DNA of 64,000 nt, from assembly GCF_024170005.1 (NCBI RefSeq), contig NZ_JALJXJ010000002.1:671222-735221 (forward strand), in the 5' to 3' direction. How positions within the stretch are numbered: position 1 is the stretch's first letter; each line of letters starts with the position of its first letter. Under the pieces are notes generated by a model. It saw only the letters and a list, made by a program, of their open reading frames with translations. It was not told the DNA's origin and did not search any database. The position numbers and the translations under genes were made by a program. This document shows, piece by piece, positions 33,874 through 42,226 of this stretch. The stretch is from Azospirillum lipoferum (GTDB lineage: Bacteria > Pseudomonadota > Alphaproteobacteria > Azospirillales > Azospirillaceae).

Positions 33874-35757
33874 ATGCCGAGTGCTGCCCAGTCCGCGTCA
33901 TCCTCCAGCCTGGAGCTGCTGACGATCTACGAAGTCAGCAAGATCCTCGGATCGTCGCTGGATCTGGAACAGACCCTGCGCGAGGTGCTGCGGGCGCTGT
34001 CCTACCAGTTGCAGATGCATCGCGGCCGGGTCTACCTCCAGGGCGAGGACGGGGCTCTGCGGCTCGTCGCCGCGCAGGGGCTGCCGAAGGACTCGCCGGC
34101 ACAGGAGATCGACTACAACCAGGGCGAAGGCATCAGCGGCCGCATCCTGAAGACCGGCATGCCGGCCGTCGTGCCCAATCTGGCCGAGGAGCCGTTGTTC
34201 AACAACCGCTCCGGCGGGCGCGACGATCTCGACGAACAGGTGGCCTCGCTGGTCGGCGTGCCGATCAAGGCGGCCGGCACCGTCATCGGCGTGCTGACCA
34301 TCGACCGCATCTCCGACGACGGCCCCAGCGGCCATTTCGGCTCCGACGTCCGTTTCCTGACCATGGTCGCCAACCTGATCGGACAGACCGTGCGCCTGCA
34401 CCGCACGGTGGCGGAGGAACGGCGCTTCATGATGCGCGAGACCTTCCGCGTGCAGAAGGAGCTGCGACCGGTGGTGGCCCCCGTCAACGACGTGGTCTGC
34501 ACCAGCCCCAACATGGTCGACGTGCTGGCCCAGGTGCACCGGGTGGCGCCCTTCAAGTCGACCGTGCTGATCCGCGGCGAGAGCGGCACCGGCAAGGAGT
34601 TGATCGCGCGCGCCATCCACAACCTGTCGCCACGCAAGGATGCTCCCTTCATCCGCGTCAACTGCGCCGCCCTGCCCGAAGCGCTGCTGGAGTCGGAGCT
34701 GTTCGGCCACGAGAAGGGATCCTTCACCGGGGCGCAGAAGGACCACAAGGGCCGCTTCGAGCTGGCGTCGGGCGGCACGCTGTTCCTGGACGAGATCGGG
34801 GACATCTCCTCCAACTTCCAGGCCAAGCTGCTGCGCGTCTTGCAGGAGCAGGAGTTCGAACGGGTCGGCGGGTCGAAGACGATCAAAACCGACGTGCGGC
34901 TGATCTGCGCCACCAACCTGAACCTGGAGGAGGCGGTCGGCCACGGCAAGTTCCGCGCCGATCTGTATTTCCGCATCAACGTGGTGACGATCCACCTGCC
35001 ACCGCTGCGCGAGCGGCGCGGTGACATCGCCACGCTGGCGAGGCATTTCGTCGCCAAGTTCGGCCGCGACAACGGCCTCAATCTCGATATCGCCGCGGAA
35101 GCGCTGGAGGTGTTGAACCGTTGCACCTGGCCCGGCAACGTGCGCGAACTGGAGAACTGCATCGAGCGCGCCGCGACCCAGTGCCGCAACGGCACCATCC
35201 GTGTACCCGATCTCTCCTGCAGCATGAATCTCTGCAATTCGTCGGTGCTGTTCCAGTACCGCACCATGGGCGCGGCCGTCGGCGGACTGGCCCCATCGAT
35301 GAGCGGAGCCGTGACCAACCCGGCGCAGGGCCGCACGCAGCCGGCCGTCAACGCCGCTATGCCGTCGCCGGTGCCGGCACCGGCAAACGGAGCGGCGGCA
35401 AACGGAGCACCGAACGGGGCACAATGGCCGGCCTGCGCCTCGGGCTGTTCCGCCGGCCCGGCACCGGCCTGTGGCGCCTCCAAACCGCTGCCACCCTCGG
35501 CCATCGTCCCGCTGCCCGCCCCCCTGCCGGCGTCCTCCGCCCCGGCAATCCCCTCCGCCCCTGCCCCACAACCGGTGTCCGCCGGGCCGGATTTGCCGTT
35601 GGATGAGCCGGAGTCGGGTCCGTTGCGCGACCGCCTGGTCTGGGCGATGGAGCGGACCGGCTGGGTCCAGGCCAAGGCCGCCCGCCTGCTGGGAATGACG
35701 ACGCGTCAGGTGAGCTACGCACTGCGCAAGTACAACATCGAGATCAAGAGGTTCTAG
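33874..35757 (+). CDS. nifA: Nif-specific sigma-54 activator NifA
   Basis: 627 residues, the length of the Azospirillum protein. An N-terminal GAF domain (about 25-180) responds to nitrogen status through GlnB; an AAA+ domain (about 205-440) has Walker A GESGTGKE at 235-242, the sigma-54 contact loop GSFTGA at 282-287 (consensus GAFTGA) and Walker [11 protein letters not shown] at 301-310. The oxygen-sensing cysteines C417, C429, C449 and C454 keep the C-X11-C-X19-C-X4-C spacing. A long Pro/Ala linker with extra cysteines precedes the C-terminal helix-turn-helix ([20 protein letters not shown]). ATG 33874 is preceded by GAGGGG. It activates the nifB operon via the sites at 36870 and 36909. 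Confidence 0.97.
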   Translation: MPSAAQSASSSSLELLTIYEVSKILGSSLDLEQTLREVLRALSYQLQMHRGRVYLQGEDGALRLVAAQGLPKDSPAQEIDYNQGEGISGRILKTGMPAVVPNLAEEPLFNNRSGGRDDLDEQVASLVGVPIKAAGTVIGVLTIDRISDDGPSGHFGSDVRFLTMVANLIGQTVRLHRTVAEERRFMMRETFRVQKELRPVVAPVNDVVCTSPNMVDVLAQVHRVAPFKSTVLIRGESGTGKELIARAIHNLSPRKDAPFIRVNCAALPEALLESELFGHEKGSFTGAQKDHKGRFELASGGTLFLDEIGDISSNFQAKLLRVLQEQEFERVGGSKTIKTDVRLICATNLNLEEAVGHGKFRADLYFRINVVTIHLPPLRERRGDIATLARHFVAKFGRDNGLNLDIAAEALEVLNRCTWPGNVRELENCIERAATQCRNGTIRVPDLSCSMNLCNSSVLFQYRTMGAAVGGLAPSMSGAVTNPAQGRTQPAVNAAMPSPVPAPANGAAANGAPNGAQWPACASGCSAGPAPACGASKPLPPSAIVPLPAPLPASSAPAIPSAPAPQPVSAGPDLPLDEPESGPLRDRLVWAMERTGWVQAKAARLLGMTTRQVSYALRKYNIEIKRF

Positions 35758-35811
35758 AGTCTGTCTGGTGCTTATTGAAGCACCAGACAGACTCTAAGCT
35801 TTTGGTTTTTC
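35756..35811 (+). terminator. Terminator of nifA with an 18-bp stem
   Basis: AGAGTCTGTCTGGTGCTT (35756-35773) pairs perfectly with its complement at 35778-35795 across a 4-nt loop, and T-runs follow (ttttggttttt). The stem includes two bases of the nifA stop codon. Confidence 0.85.
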
Positions 35812-35821
35812 GTACGATTTA

Positions 35822-35847
35822 CGCTTCAAGCAATCCCGCTTGAAGCG
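35822..35847. repeat. Second inverted repeat after nifA
   Basis: CGCTTCAAGC-aatccc-GCTTGAAGCG, perfect 10-bp arms, 10 bp after the nifA terminator. It lies just before the cyclase gene and has no T-run; it may be an operator or part of an interspersed repeat together with the terminator. Confidence 0.5.
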
Positions 35848-35931
35848 ATCACACTCTAGGCGGCGAGCAGGAAGTCCCTGCCCGTCGCGCCCCGCCACGG
35901 TTTCGTGTTACCCTGCCGGGCCTTCGGTTCG

Positions 35932-36864
35932 ATGGCGTGCTCCCCGGTCGAACGGATCTCCGTCTTGCCTTCGCTTGAGAAGCCACTCGCCCTGCTGTTC
36001 GTCGACATCGCCGACAGCACGATGCTGTACGAGCGCATCGGCAACGTCACCGCGGCGGCGCTGACGCAGCGTGTGCTGGCCCATCTGCGCCGGCTGGTGG
36101 AGGAGCATCGCGGCGGAGTCATCAAGAGCCTGGGTGACGGGCTACTCGCCGCCTTCCCACAGTGTGACGACAGTGTCCGCACCGCCTGTGCTATGATCGG
36201 CATCCAGGACCAGTACGGGCTGCGGCTGCGCATCGGCATCCATTTCGGCTCGGTGATCGAAGGGGTCGGCGACCTCTATGGCGACGCCTGCAATGTGGCG
36301 GCCCGGGTGCAGCAGATCGCCCGGCCCGGCGAGATCCTGGCGACGCAGGCGCTGGCCGACGGGCTGTCGCCCGATCTGCGCGGTCGGGCCAAGCCCCTGA
36401 ACAATGTCACGATGAAGGGCAAGACGGTCCCGATCCGCGTCCACCAGATCCGGACCGTCGATGACGCTGACGACGACGCCATCGACAGCACCACGCTGGG
36501 CTTCTCCCTGGTGTCGGAAGCCGGCCACAGGATGGTCACCCTGCATCTCTCCTATCGCGGACAGGACATCACGCTGAGCCGGGCGCTGCCCCGCGTCACC
36601 ATCGGACGGGAGGACAGCAGCGGCCTGCGCATCGCCTCGCGCCAGACCTCGCGCCAGCATGCGGTGATCGACTTCACCCGCGAAAGCTTTTTGCTGACCG
36701 ACCATTCGACCAACGGCACCTTCATCCGCAGTGGCGGATCGCCGCCAGTGGTGCTGCGCCGCGATGCGACCAAGCTGGTCGGCAGCGGCCTGATCGGCTT
36801 CGGGGCAGAAGCCCTGGACGAGGGGCAGGACCATGTCGTCGCCTTCCGCGGCGAGTTGGCCTGA
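35932..36864 (+). CDS. Class III nucleotide cyclase fused to an FHA domain
   Basis: 310 residues, cytoplasmic. The cyclase domain (about 18-185) has the first metal-binding Asp in LLFVDIADST (D25), the second in KSLGDGLLAAF (D69) and the transition-state residues in YGDACNVAARVQQ, so it looks catalytically competent. An FHA phosphothreonine-binding domain follows at about 220-300 (ITIGRED-like VTIGREDSSG, SRQHAVI, STNGTFI). The cyclic nucleotide product cannot be told from sequence. It sits between nifA and the nifB promoter on the same strand, 6 bp before the first NifA site, which suggests a link to nitrogen-fixation control. ATG 35932 is chosen; starts at 35905 and near 35944 are possible. 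Confidence 0.88.
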   Translation: MACSPVERISVLPSLEKPLALLFVDIADSTMLYERIGNVTAAALTQRVLAHLRRLVEEHRGGVIKSLGDGLLAAFPQCDDSVRTACAMIGIQDQYGLRLRIGIHFGSVIEGVGDLYGDACNVAARVQQIARPGEILATQALADGLSPDLRGRAKPLNNVTMKGKTVPIRVHQIRTVDDADDDAIDSTTLGFSLVSEAGHRMVTLHLSYRGQDITLSRALPRVTIGREDSSGLRIASRQTSRQHAVIDFTRESFLLTDHSTNGTFIRSGGSPPVVLRRDATKLVGSGLIGFGAEALDEGQDHVVAFRGELA

Positions 36865-36869
36865 CCGTT

Positions 36870-36885
36870 TGTCGGCACCCCGACA
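36870..36885 (+). promoter_or_regulatory. NifA upstream activator site 1 of nifB
   Basis: TGT-cggcaccccg-ACA, an exact TGT-N10-ACA match, about 111 bp upstream of the sigma-54 promoter. Confidence 0.85.
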
Positions 36886-36908
36886 AAGCCCTCCGCCCAC
36901 CCCGCCAT

Positions 36909-36924
36909 TGTCGCAATGACGACA
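36909..36924 (+). promoter_or_regulatory. NifA upstream activator site 2 of nifB
   Basis: TGT-cgcaatgacg-ACA, exact TGT-N10-ACA, centred 39 bp downstream of site 1 and about 72 bp before the -24 element. Confidence 0.85.
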
Positions 36925-36980
36925 GCGTCCGTGAGCAGACAATCCCCACCAAGCCCTTGTAAACCCTATATTCCCGCTTC

Positions 36981-36996
36981 TGGCCCCGAACTTGCT
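36981..36996 (+). promoter_or_regulatory. Sigma-54 promoter of the nifB operon
   Basis: TGGCCCCGAACTTGCT: GG at 36982-36983 and GC at 36994-36995 are exactly 10 bp apart, as required for the -24/-12 promoter. Transcription should start near 37007, about 43 bp before nifB. Confidence 0.88.
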
Positions 36997-37049
36997 TTTC
37001 TCCACTTCGTCCAACGGTGTCGTCCGGCACGGCAGGGAAGGAGTGGATG

Positions 37050-38612
37050 ATGGGCAACGTGGTTTCGCTCGACAGCATCTTCGGTCTGGGGCAACTGGCC
37101 CCGCCAGCCGTGATGCCGGCAGCACCAGAAACGGCCTCCGGCTGTTCGTCGTCGTCCTGCGGATCGTCGGACGGTCCGGCTGACATGGACCCGGCGGTGT
37201 GGGAGAAGGTGAAAAACCATCCCTGCTATTCGGAAGAGGCGCATCACTATTTCGCCCGCATGCATGTCGCGGTCGCCCCGGCCTGCAACATCCAGTGCAA
37301 CTATTGCAACCGCAAATACGATTGCTCGAACGAGAGCCGGCCGGGCGTGGTCTCCGAAAAGCTGACCCCCGATCAGGCGATCAAGAAGATCCTCGCGGTC
37401 GCCCAGGAAATCCCGCAATTGTCGGTGATCGGCATCGCCGGACCCGGCGACAGTCTGGCCGCCGCCGGCAAGAACACCTTCGCCACCTTCGAAATGCTGC
37501 AGAAGAAGGCGCCGGACCTGAAGCTGTGTCTGTCGACCAACGGTCTGGCTCTGCCCGACCATGTGGACACCATTGCGCAATACAACATCGACCACGTCAC
37601 CATCACCATCAACATGGTCGATCCGGAGGTCGGCGCGCAGATCTACCCATGGATCTTCTACAAGCACAAGCGCTGGACCGGGTTGGACGCCGCCAAAATC
37701 CTGCACGAGCAGCAGATGCTAGGGCTGGAGATGCTGACCTCGCGCGGCATCCTGGTGAAGGTGAACTCAGTCATGATCCCCGGGGTCAATGACGAGCACC
37801 TGCTGGAGGTGAACAAGGCGGTGAAGAGCCGCGGCGCCTTCCTGCACAACATCATGCCGCTGATCTCCGACCCCGCCCACGGCACCTATTTCGGCCTGAA
37901 CGGCCAGCGCGGACCGACCGCGCAGGAGCTGAAGGTGGTGCAGGACGCCTGCGAGGGCGGGGCAAAGCTGATGCGCCACTGCCGCCAGTGCCGCGCCGAC
38001 GCCGTCGGCCTGCTCGGCGAGGATCGCGGCGAGGAGTTCACCGCCGACAAGATCGAGGCGATGGGTTTCGTCGAATACGATGACGAGGCCCGCCGCACCT
38101 ACCGCGAGCATGTCGAATCCGAGCGCGCTGGCCGCAACGCCTCCAAGGCCGCGGCCCAGGCCGACGTCCGGGAGAGCATCGGCTTCACCGTCGATCCGAT
38201 CCTGATCGCGGTCGCCACCAAGGGCGGCGAGCGCATCAACGAACATTTCGGCCATGCCAAGGAGTTCCAGATCTACGAGGTCGGGCCGAACGGCGCCAAG
38301 TTTGTCGGCCATCGCCGCGTCGACCAGTATTGCGAAGGCGGCTCCGGCGACGTCGACACGCTGGACGGCGTCCTGGCGGCGATCAACGACTGCACCGCGG
38401 TCTTCGTCGCCAAGATCGGCGGCTGCCCGTCCAAGTCCTTGGCCGATGCCGGGATCGAGCCGGTCGACCGTTTCGCCTTCGACTACATCGAAGAGTCGGC
38501 GCTCGCCTACTTCAAGGACTACGCCGAGCGGCTCGGCCAGGGCGTAGTCCAGTCCCGCGCCGGCCAGGACGCGGTGATCCGCACCGGGGCGCTGACCGCG
38601 CGCCGCGCCTGA
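37050..38612 (+). CDS. nifB: FeMo-cofactor biosynthesis protein NifB
   Basis: 520 residues. Radical SAM enzyme that fuses two [4Fe-4S] clusters and inserts carbide to make NifB-co, the core of FeMo-co. The radical SAM CxxxCxxC is CNIQCNYC with C79, C83 and C86; other conserved cysteines and the HCRQCRADAVG motif lie further on. The C-terminal NifX-like domain begins at about residue 395 (ILIAVATKGGERINEHFGHAKE). There are two adjacent ATGs; 37050 is preferred because AAGGAG (37038-37043) is 6 bases before it and only 3 before 37047. First gene of the NifA-controlled operon. Confidence 0.98.
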   Translation: MGNVVSLDSIFGLGQLAPPAVMPAAPETASGCSSSSCGSSDGPADMDPAVWEKVKNHPCYSEEAHHYFARMHVAVAPACNIQCNYCNRKYDCSNESRPGVVSEKLTPDQAIKKILAVAQEIPQLSVIGIAGPGDSLAAAGKNTFATFEMLQKKAPDLKLCLSTNGLALPDHVDTIAQYNIDHVTITINMVDPEVGAQIYPWIFYKHKRWTGLDAAKILHEQQMLGLEMLTSRGILVKVNSVMIPGVNDEHLLEVNKAVKSRGAFLHNIMPLISDPAHGTYFGLNGQRGPTAQELKVVQDACEGGAKLMRHCRQCRADAVGLLGEDRGEEFTADKIEAMGFVEYDDEARRTYREHVESERAGRNASKAAAQADVRESIGFTVDPILIAVATKGGERINEHFGHAKEFQIYEVGPNGAKFVGHRRVDQYCEGGSGDVDTLDGVLAAINDCTAVFVAKIGGCPSKSLADAGIEPVDRFAFDYIEESALAYFKDYAERLGQGVVQSRAGQDAVIRTGALTARRA

Positions 38613-38660
38613 TCCCCTTTTCCCTCTTCCACAGCCATCCCATCACCGAAGGAGAGAGCC

Positions 38661-38852
38661 ATGGCCTACAAGATCAAGTCCGCCGAATGCACCGTCTGCG
38701 GCGCCTGCGAGGCCGAGTGCCCGAACATCGCCATCAGCCTGAAGAAGGGCACCTACGTCATCGACCCGGCCAAGTGCACCGAATGCCAGGGCCACTTCGA
38801 CAGTCCGCAATGCGCCGCCGTCTGCCCGGCCGACTGCTGCGTCCCGGCGTGA
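38661..38852 (+). CDS. fdxN: Nif-associated 2[4Fe-4S] ferredoxin (FdxN/FrxA)
   Basis: 63 residues. The first cluster motif is [12 protein letters not shown] (C10, C13, C16, C20) and the second, [18 protein letters not shown], has the CX2CX8CX3C spacing typical of FdxN-type proteins; two more Cys end the protein (DCC). It donates electrons for NifB-co synthesis or to nitrogenase. AAGGAG lies before ATG 38661, and the gene is 48 bp after nifB in the same operon, the usual position. Confidence 0.95.
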   Translation: MAYKIKSAECTVCGACEAECPNIAISLKKGTYVIDPAKCTECQGHFDSPQCAAVCPADCCVPA

Positions 38853-38861
38853 TGATCTGAT

Positions 38862-38945
38862 CCCCTCTCCCGCCTCTCTCACAAACTTCGTTTGTGCTGA
38901 TGGCGTCAGGTGGATCGAAGATCCGCTGAGAGCCCGGGAGAGGGG
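38862..38945. repeat. Three-stem palindromic element inside the nif operon
   Basis: Outer arms CCCCTCTCCCG (38862-38872) and CGGGAGAGGGG (38935-38945) pair perfectly over 11 bp. Inside are two small perfect hairpins, CACAAAC-ttc-GTTTGTG (38880-38896) and GGATC-gaa-GATCC (38912-38924). The whole would fold as a three-way junction in RNA or single-stranded DNA. There is no T-run, so it is not a simple terminator. It separates fdxN from the TPR gene, whose AGGAG follows directly. Confidence 0.7.
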
Positions 38946-38965
38946 AAACCCAGGAGCACCGCGCC

Positions 38966-39493
38966 ATGCTGGACGAGGTGGATGAGGACTGGCTCGCCCG
39001 CCGCTATTACGGCGGAGATCTTCCGCCCGAGGCGGAACGCTGCCTGCATCTGGCCGCCGCCAGCTATGCCGACAGCGCGGCGGCACTCGCCCATCTTGCC
39101 CATGCGGCGGAGATTGCTCCCGGTCATCGCCTCGTCGATCTCGGACATTACAAATTCCACTTCTACAAGGCCAATCTCGGCCAGGCACTGGTCTATGGCG
39201 AGCGCATGATCGGTCACGCCATGGCGGCACTTGGCGTCAACCACACCGACTGGCGGGACGTCACGCCGGCCACCGCCGATTTCCGCGGGCTGGAGCCGGC
39301 TCCCCGCCTGTTCCTATTCGCCCTGGTCGCCATCGGCTACCTGCTGCTGCGCACCGGCCGGATCGACGCCGGGCGGGAGGCGTTGACCAAGGTCCGCACC
39401 CTCGATCCCGACGACCGTTTCGGCGCTTCCCGCCTGATCGCCGTCGCCGACCGCCGCGAGCATGAAGATGAGCTTGAGGAGGCCGGCGCATGA
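38966..39493 (+). CDS. TPR-like protein of the nif operon
   Basis: 175 residues, mostly helical. Alternating segments (EAERCLHLAAASYADSAAAL, APRLFLFALVAIGYLLLRTG with RIDAGREALTKVRTLDPDD) follow the tetratricopeptide pattern, so it probably binds another protein. No signal peptide. Proteins of this kind occur beside nifB in several diazotrophs, but their role is unknown to me. CAGGAG precedes ATG 38966. It overlaps the LRV gene by 4 bp (ATGA). Confidence 0.78.
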   Translation: MLDEVDEDWLARRYYGGDLPPEAERCLHLAAASYADSAAALAHLAHAAEIAPGHRLVDLGHYKFHFYKANLGQALVYGERMIGHAMAALGVNHTDWRDVTPATADFRGLEPAPRLFLFALVAIGYLLLRTGRIDAGREALTKVRTLDPDDRFGASRLIAVADRREHEDELEEAGA

Positions 39494-40302
39494 GTGACGA
39501 CATCCTGGAATCGCTGGACTGGCGGGGCGAACCGGTCGACTGCGCCGCCTGCGCCCATCATGACCGCCGGCTCGACCCGGAGACTGCCACCCTCCCCGTA
39601 GGCGGCAAGCTGCCCGGCCACTGCCTGCCGCTGAAGGCCTGCGTGCAGGACCGTTACGCCAAGCGCATCCAACGCTTCTTCGAATGGAACCCGGACCTCG
39701 CCGCCGGCCATCTCGATCATCCTTATTTCGAGGTCCGGGCCAACGCCGCGCGGTTCGCCCCGATCTTCCAGCTTCCCCGGCTGATGAACGACCCGGACGA
39801 GACGGTGCGGTCCGTCCTGGCCCGGCGGCTACCACGCCGGCTGCTGCTGAAGCTGCGCGACGATCCCGACCGTGAGGTGCGGATCGCCGTCGCCACCCGG
39901 CTGGAGGATGCCGACCTCGCCCCGCTGATGCGCGATCCCGACTGTTCGGTGCGGCTGCGGGTGGTGCGGCGGATCCCCGACGGCATGCTGCCGGCGATGA
40001 TGCATGACGAGGACCCGGAGGTGCGGGTGGAGGTCGCCCGCCGCCTCGCCATGGACTGGCTGCCCAGCCTCGCCTGGGACGACAGCCCACGGGTGCGGCT
40101 GGTGGTGGCGCAGCGGCTGCCGACGTCGAAGCTACATGTGCTGCTGCCGGACGCCGACTGGATGGTCCGCCTCGCCGTCGCCGGGCGGATCGATGCCGGA
40201 CAGCTCGGCCCCCTGCTCGACGACCCGGAGGAGGAGGTGCGCGCCATCGCCCGCCAGCGCGCCGCCGGCCTCGCAATCGCCAACGACCTTCCGCCCCTTT
40301 AG
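39490..40302 (+). CDS. Leucine-rich-repeat-variant (LRV) protein with N-terminal iron-sulfur site
   Basis: 270 residues. C18, C21, C45 and C51 (CAAC, then GHCLPLKAC) match the four-cysteine [4Fe-4S] site of the LRV protein known from the Azotobacter vinelandii nif region. From about residue 70 come eight or so repeats of about 24 residues with the pattern P-x-x-x-VR-x-x-A-R (for example DPDREVRIAVATRLEDADL), which form the superhelical LRV solenoid. The role is unknown; protein binding or cluster handling in nitrogenase maturation is plausible. It overlaps the TPR gene by 4 bp. Confidence 0.9.
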   Translation: MSDDILESLDWRGEPVDCAACAHHDRRLDPETATLPVGGKLPGHCLPLKACVQDRYAKRIQRFFEWNPDLAAGHLDHPYFEVRANAARFAPIFQLPRLMNDPDETVRSVLARRLPRRLLLKLRDDPDREVRIAVATRLEDADLAPLMRDPDCSVRLRVVRRIPDGMLPAMMHDEDPEVRVEVARRLAMDWLPSLAWDDSPRVRLVVAQRLPTSKLHVLLPDADWMVRLAVAGRIDAGQLGPLLDDPEEEVRAIARQRAAGLAIANDLPPL

Positions 40303-40331
40303 CGGCCCCTCAACCGACGGAGCGCAGCCCG

Positions 40332-40652
40332 ATGACAGAGACAGCCGCACCATACCGCCGCGAACGTGCCCGCAGCGCCGACGACGCCAACGAGCTGGTC
40401 GGCCCGCCGGTGCTGGAACAGGGGTTCAAAGTCAAGGCCCTGCGCGACGTGCGCAACGACGGCACCTATCCCGGCCGGCCGGTCGGCGACTTCCTGATCC
40501 GCGAGGGCGATGTCGGCTACGTCATCTCCGTCGGGACCTATCTGCAGATGTATTACATCTATGCCGTTGATTTTTTTGAAAAACGGGTCGTCGTCGGCAT
40601 GCGCGCACGCGAGCTTGAGGTGATCGACGCCCGCTGCAACGACCCCCAATAA
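40332..40652 (+). CDS. nifZ: NifZ family protein, first copy
   Basis: 106 residues. The NifZ core is KVKALRDVRNDGTYPGRPVG, EGDVGYVISVGTYLQMYYIY and VVVGMRARELEVID. NifZ helps mature the P-cluster of the MoFe protein. This copy is the more typical in having GTYLQMYYIYAV and lies 29 bp after the LRV gene. A short direct repeat (ccggtccccacctg, twice, near 40669-40699) separates it from the second copy. Confidence 0.88.
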   Translation: MTETAAPYRRERARSADDANELVGPPVLEQGFKVKALRDVRNDGTYPGRPVGDFLIREGDVGYVISVGTYLQMYYIYAVDFFEKRVVVGMRARELEVIDARCNDPQ

Positions 40653-40715
40653 CCCCGTTCCAAAAGCCCGGTCCCCACCTGTTTCCCGGTCCCCACCTGA
40701 TTAAGGAGCCTCGCG

Positions 40716-41021
40716 ATGTCCGACGTCGAAGCCGCCGCCAAGCCCGGTTTCATCCCGCCGCGCGAACCGCTGTACGACTGGGGCCTGCGGGTCACGGTGC
40801 AGGAGGACCTGTTCAACGACGGCAGCCACCCGCAGGTGCCGGACGGCGCGCTGCTGGCGCCCAAGGGCACGCCCGGCACCATCGTCCGCGTCGGCCGCAC
40901 CGAGGAGGGCAGCCTGCCAGTCTATCTGGTGGAGTTTCCCGGCGGCACCGTCGTCGGCTGCCTGGAGGAGGAGATCGCCCCGGTCGACGGGTCGAGGCGC
41001 GGCGTACCCGGAATGATGTGA
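40716..41021 (+). CDS. NifZ family protein, second copy
   Basis: 101 residues, with LRVTVQEDLFNDGSHPQVPD, LLAPKGTPGTIVRVG and PVYLVEFPGGTVVGCLEEEI. This is also the NifZ fold but divergent from the copy at 40332; it conserves the NDG and the closing GCLEEEI. TAAGGAG precedes ATG 40716. Its stop is 14 bp before nifS. The two copies may be subunits of one complex or have specialised. Confidence 0.88.
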   Translation: MSDVEAAAKPGFIPPREPLYDWGLRVTVQEDLFNDGSHPQVPDGALLAPKGTPGTIVRVGRTEEGSLPVYLVEFPGGTVVGCLEEEIAPVDGSRRGVPGMM

Positions 41022-41035
41022 TGGGGGGTGATGTG

Positions 41036-42187
41036 ATGACGATCTACCTCGACAACAACGCCACCACCGCCCTGGCTGCGGAAGTACGCGAGGCGATGCT
41101 GCCGTACCTGTTCGGCGAGTTCGCCAACCCGTCCAGCCCCCATTCCGCCGGCATGGCCGCCCGCCGCGCGGTCAGCGAGGCCAAGGCCCAGGTCGCCGCC
41201 TTGATCGGCGCCAAGCCGGCCGATCTGGTGATGACCGGCAGCGCCACCGAGGCGACCCACGCCGCCATCCTGGGTGCCCTGCGCGTCATCGAGGAGACCG
41301 ACCACCGCCGTGACCACATCGTCACCACGGCGGTGGAGCATCCGGCGACACTGGCCCTGTTCGACGACCTGCGTCAGCGCGGCTGGCGCGTCACCATCCT
41401 GCCGGTGAACCGCGACGGGTTGCCCTCGCTGGTCGATCTCGCCGCCACGGTGACGGAGGCGACGGCGTTGGTCTCCATGATGTGGGCGAACAACGAGACC
41501 GGTGCGCTGATGCCGGTGGAAGGAGCGTCCGCCATCGCCCATGCCCATGGCGCGCTGTTCCACAGCGACGCGGTGCAGGCGGCCGGTCGGGTGCCTGTCG
41601 ATTGCGGCATCACCGATTATCTGACTCTGTCCGCCCACAAGATGCACGGGCCGAAGGGCGTCGGTGCGCTCTATGTCCGCAAGGGCGCTCCGTTCCATGC
41701 GCTGATCCACGGCCATCAGGAGCGGCGGCGGCGCGGCGGTACGGAGAATGTGCCGGGCATTGTCGGCTTCGGCGCTGCCGCCTCGCTGGCATCGCTATGG
41801 CTCGACGAGGCGGACCTGATCGCTTTCCTGCGCGATCGGCTGGAACAGGGAATCCTCGCCCGCTGGCCGGGCGCCGTGGTCAATGGCGCCGGCGCCGCCC
41901 GGCTGCCCAACACCAGCAACATCCGCTTCGCCGACGGGCGGGGCCATCCGGTCGATGCGGAGGAGCTTCTGATGCGGCTCGACCGCGCCGGCATCGCCGT
42001 GTCGATGGGCGCGGCCTGCTCCTCCGGCGACAACGAACCGAGCCATGTGCTGACCGCCATGGGACTGAGCGGCACGCAGGCCGCCGCCAGCCTGCGCTTC
42101 TCGCTGAGCCGCTACACCACCGCGGCGGAAGTGGACGCCGTCCTGTCCGAACTGCCGGCCCTGCATGCCCGGCTGATCGCGGCGTAA
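41036..42187 (+). CDS. nifS: Cysteine desulfurase NifS
   Basis: 383 residues. PLP enzyme that takes sulfur from cysteine for nitrogenase cluster assembly. YLDNNATT is at the N-terminus, the PLP-stacking His in VEHPATL (H102), the Schiff-base lysine in SAHKMHGPKG (K202) and the persulfide cysteine in GAACSSG (C328). Starts at GTG 41018 and ATG 41021 are in frame, but ATG 41036 places YLDNNATT correctly and follows GGGGGGTGAT. In the operon it follows the two nifZ genes; nifU is not beside it. Confidence 0.95.
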   Translation: MTIYLDNNATTALAAEVREAMLPYLFGEFANPSSPHSAGMAARRAVSEAKAQVAALIGAKPADLVMTGSATEATHAAILGALRVIEETDHRRDHIVTTAVEHPATLALFDDLRQRGWRVTILPVNRDGLPSLVDLAATVTEATALVSMMWANNETGALMPVEGASAIAHAHGALFHSDAVQAAGRVPVDCGITDYLTLSAHKMHGPKGVGALYVRKGAPFHALIHGHQERRRRGGTENVPGIVGFGAAASLASLWLDEADLIAFLRDRLEQGILARWPGAVVNGAGAARLPNTSNIRFADGRGHPVDAEELLMRLDRAGIAVSMGAACSSGDNEPSHVLTAMGLSGTQAAASLRFSLSRYTTAAEVDAVLSELPALHARLIAA

Positions 42188-42226
42188 CAAAAAACATAAC
42201 TAGAACAATAGGATGGAGTGTCCGTG

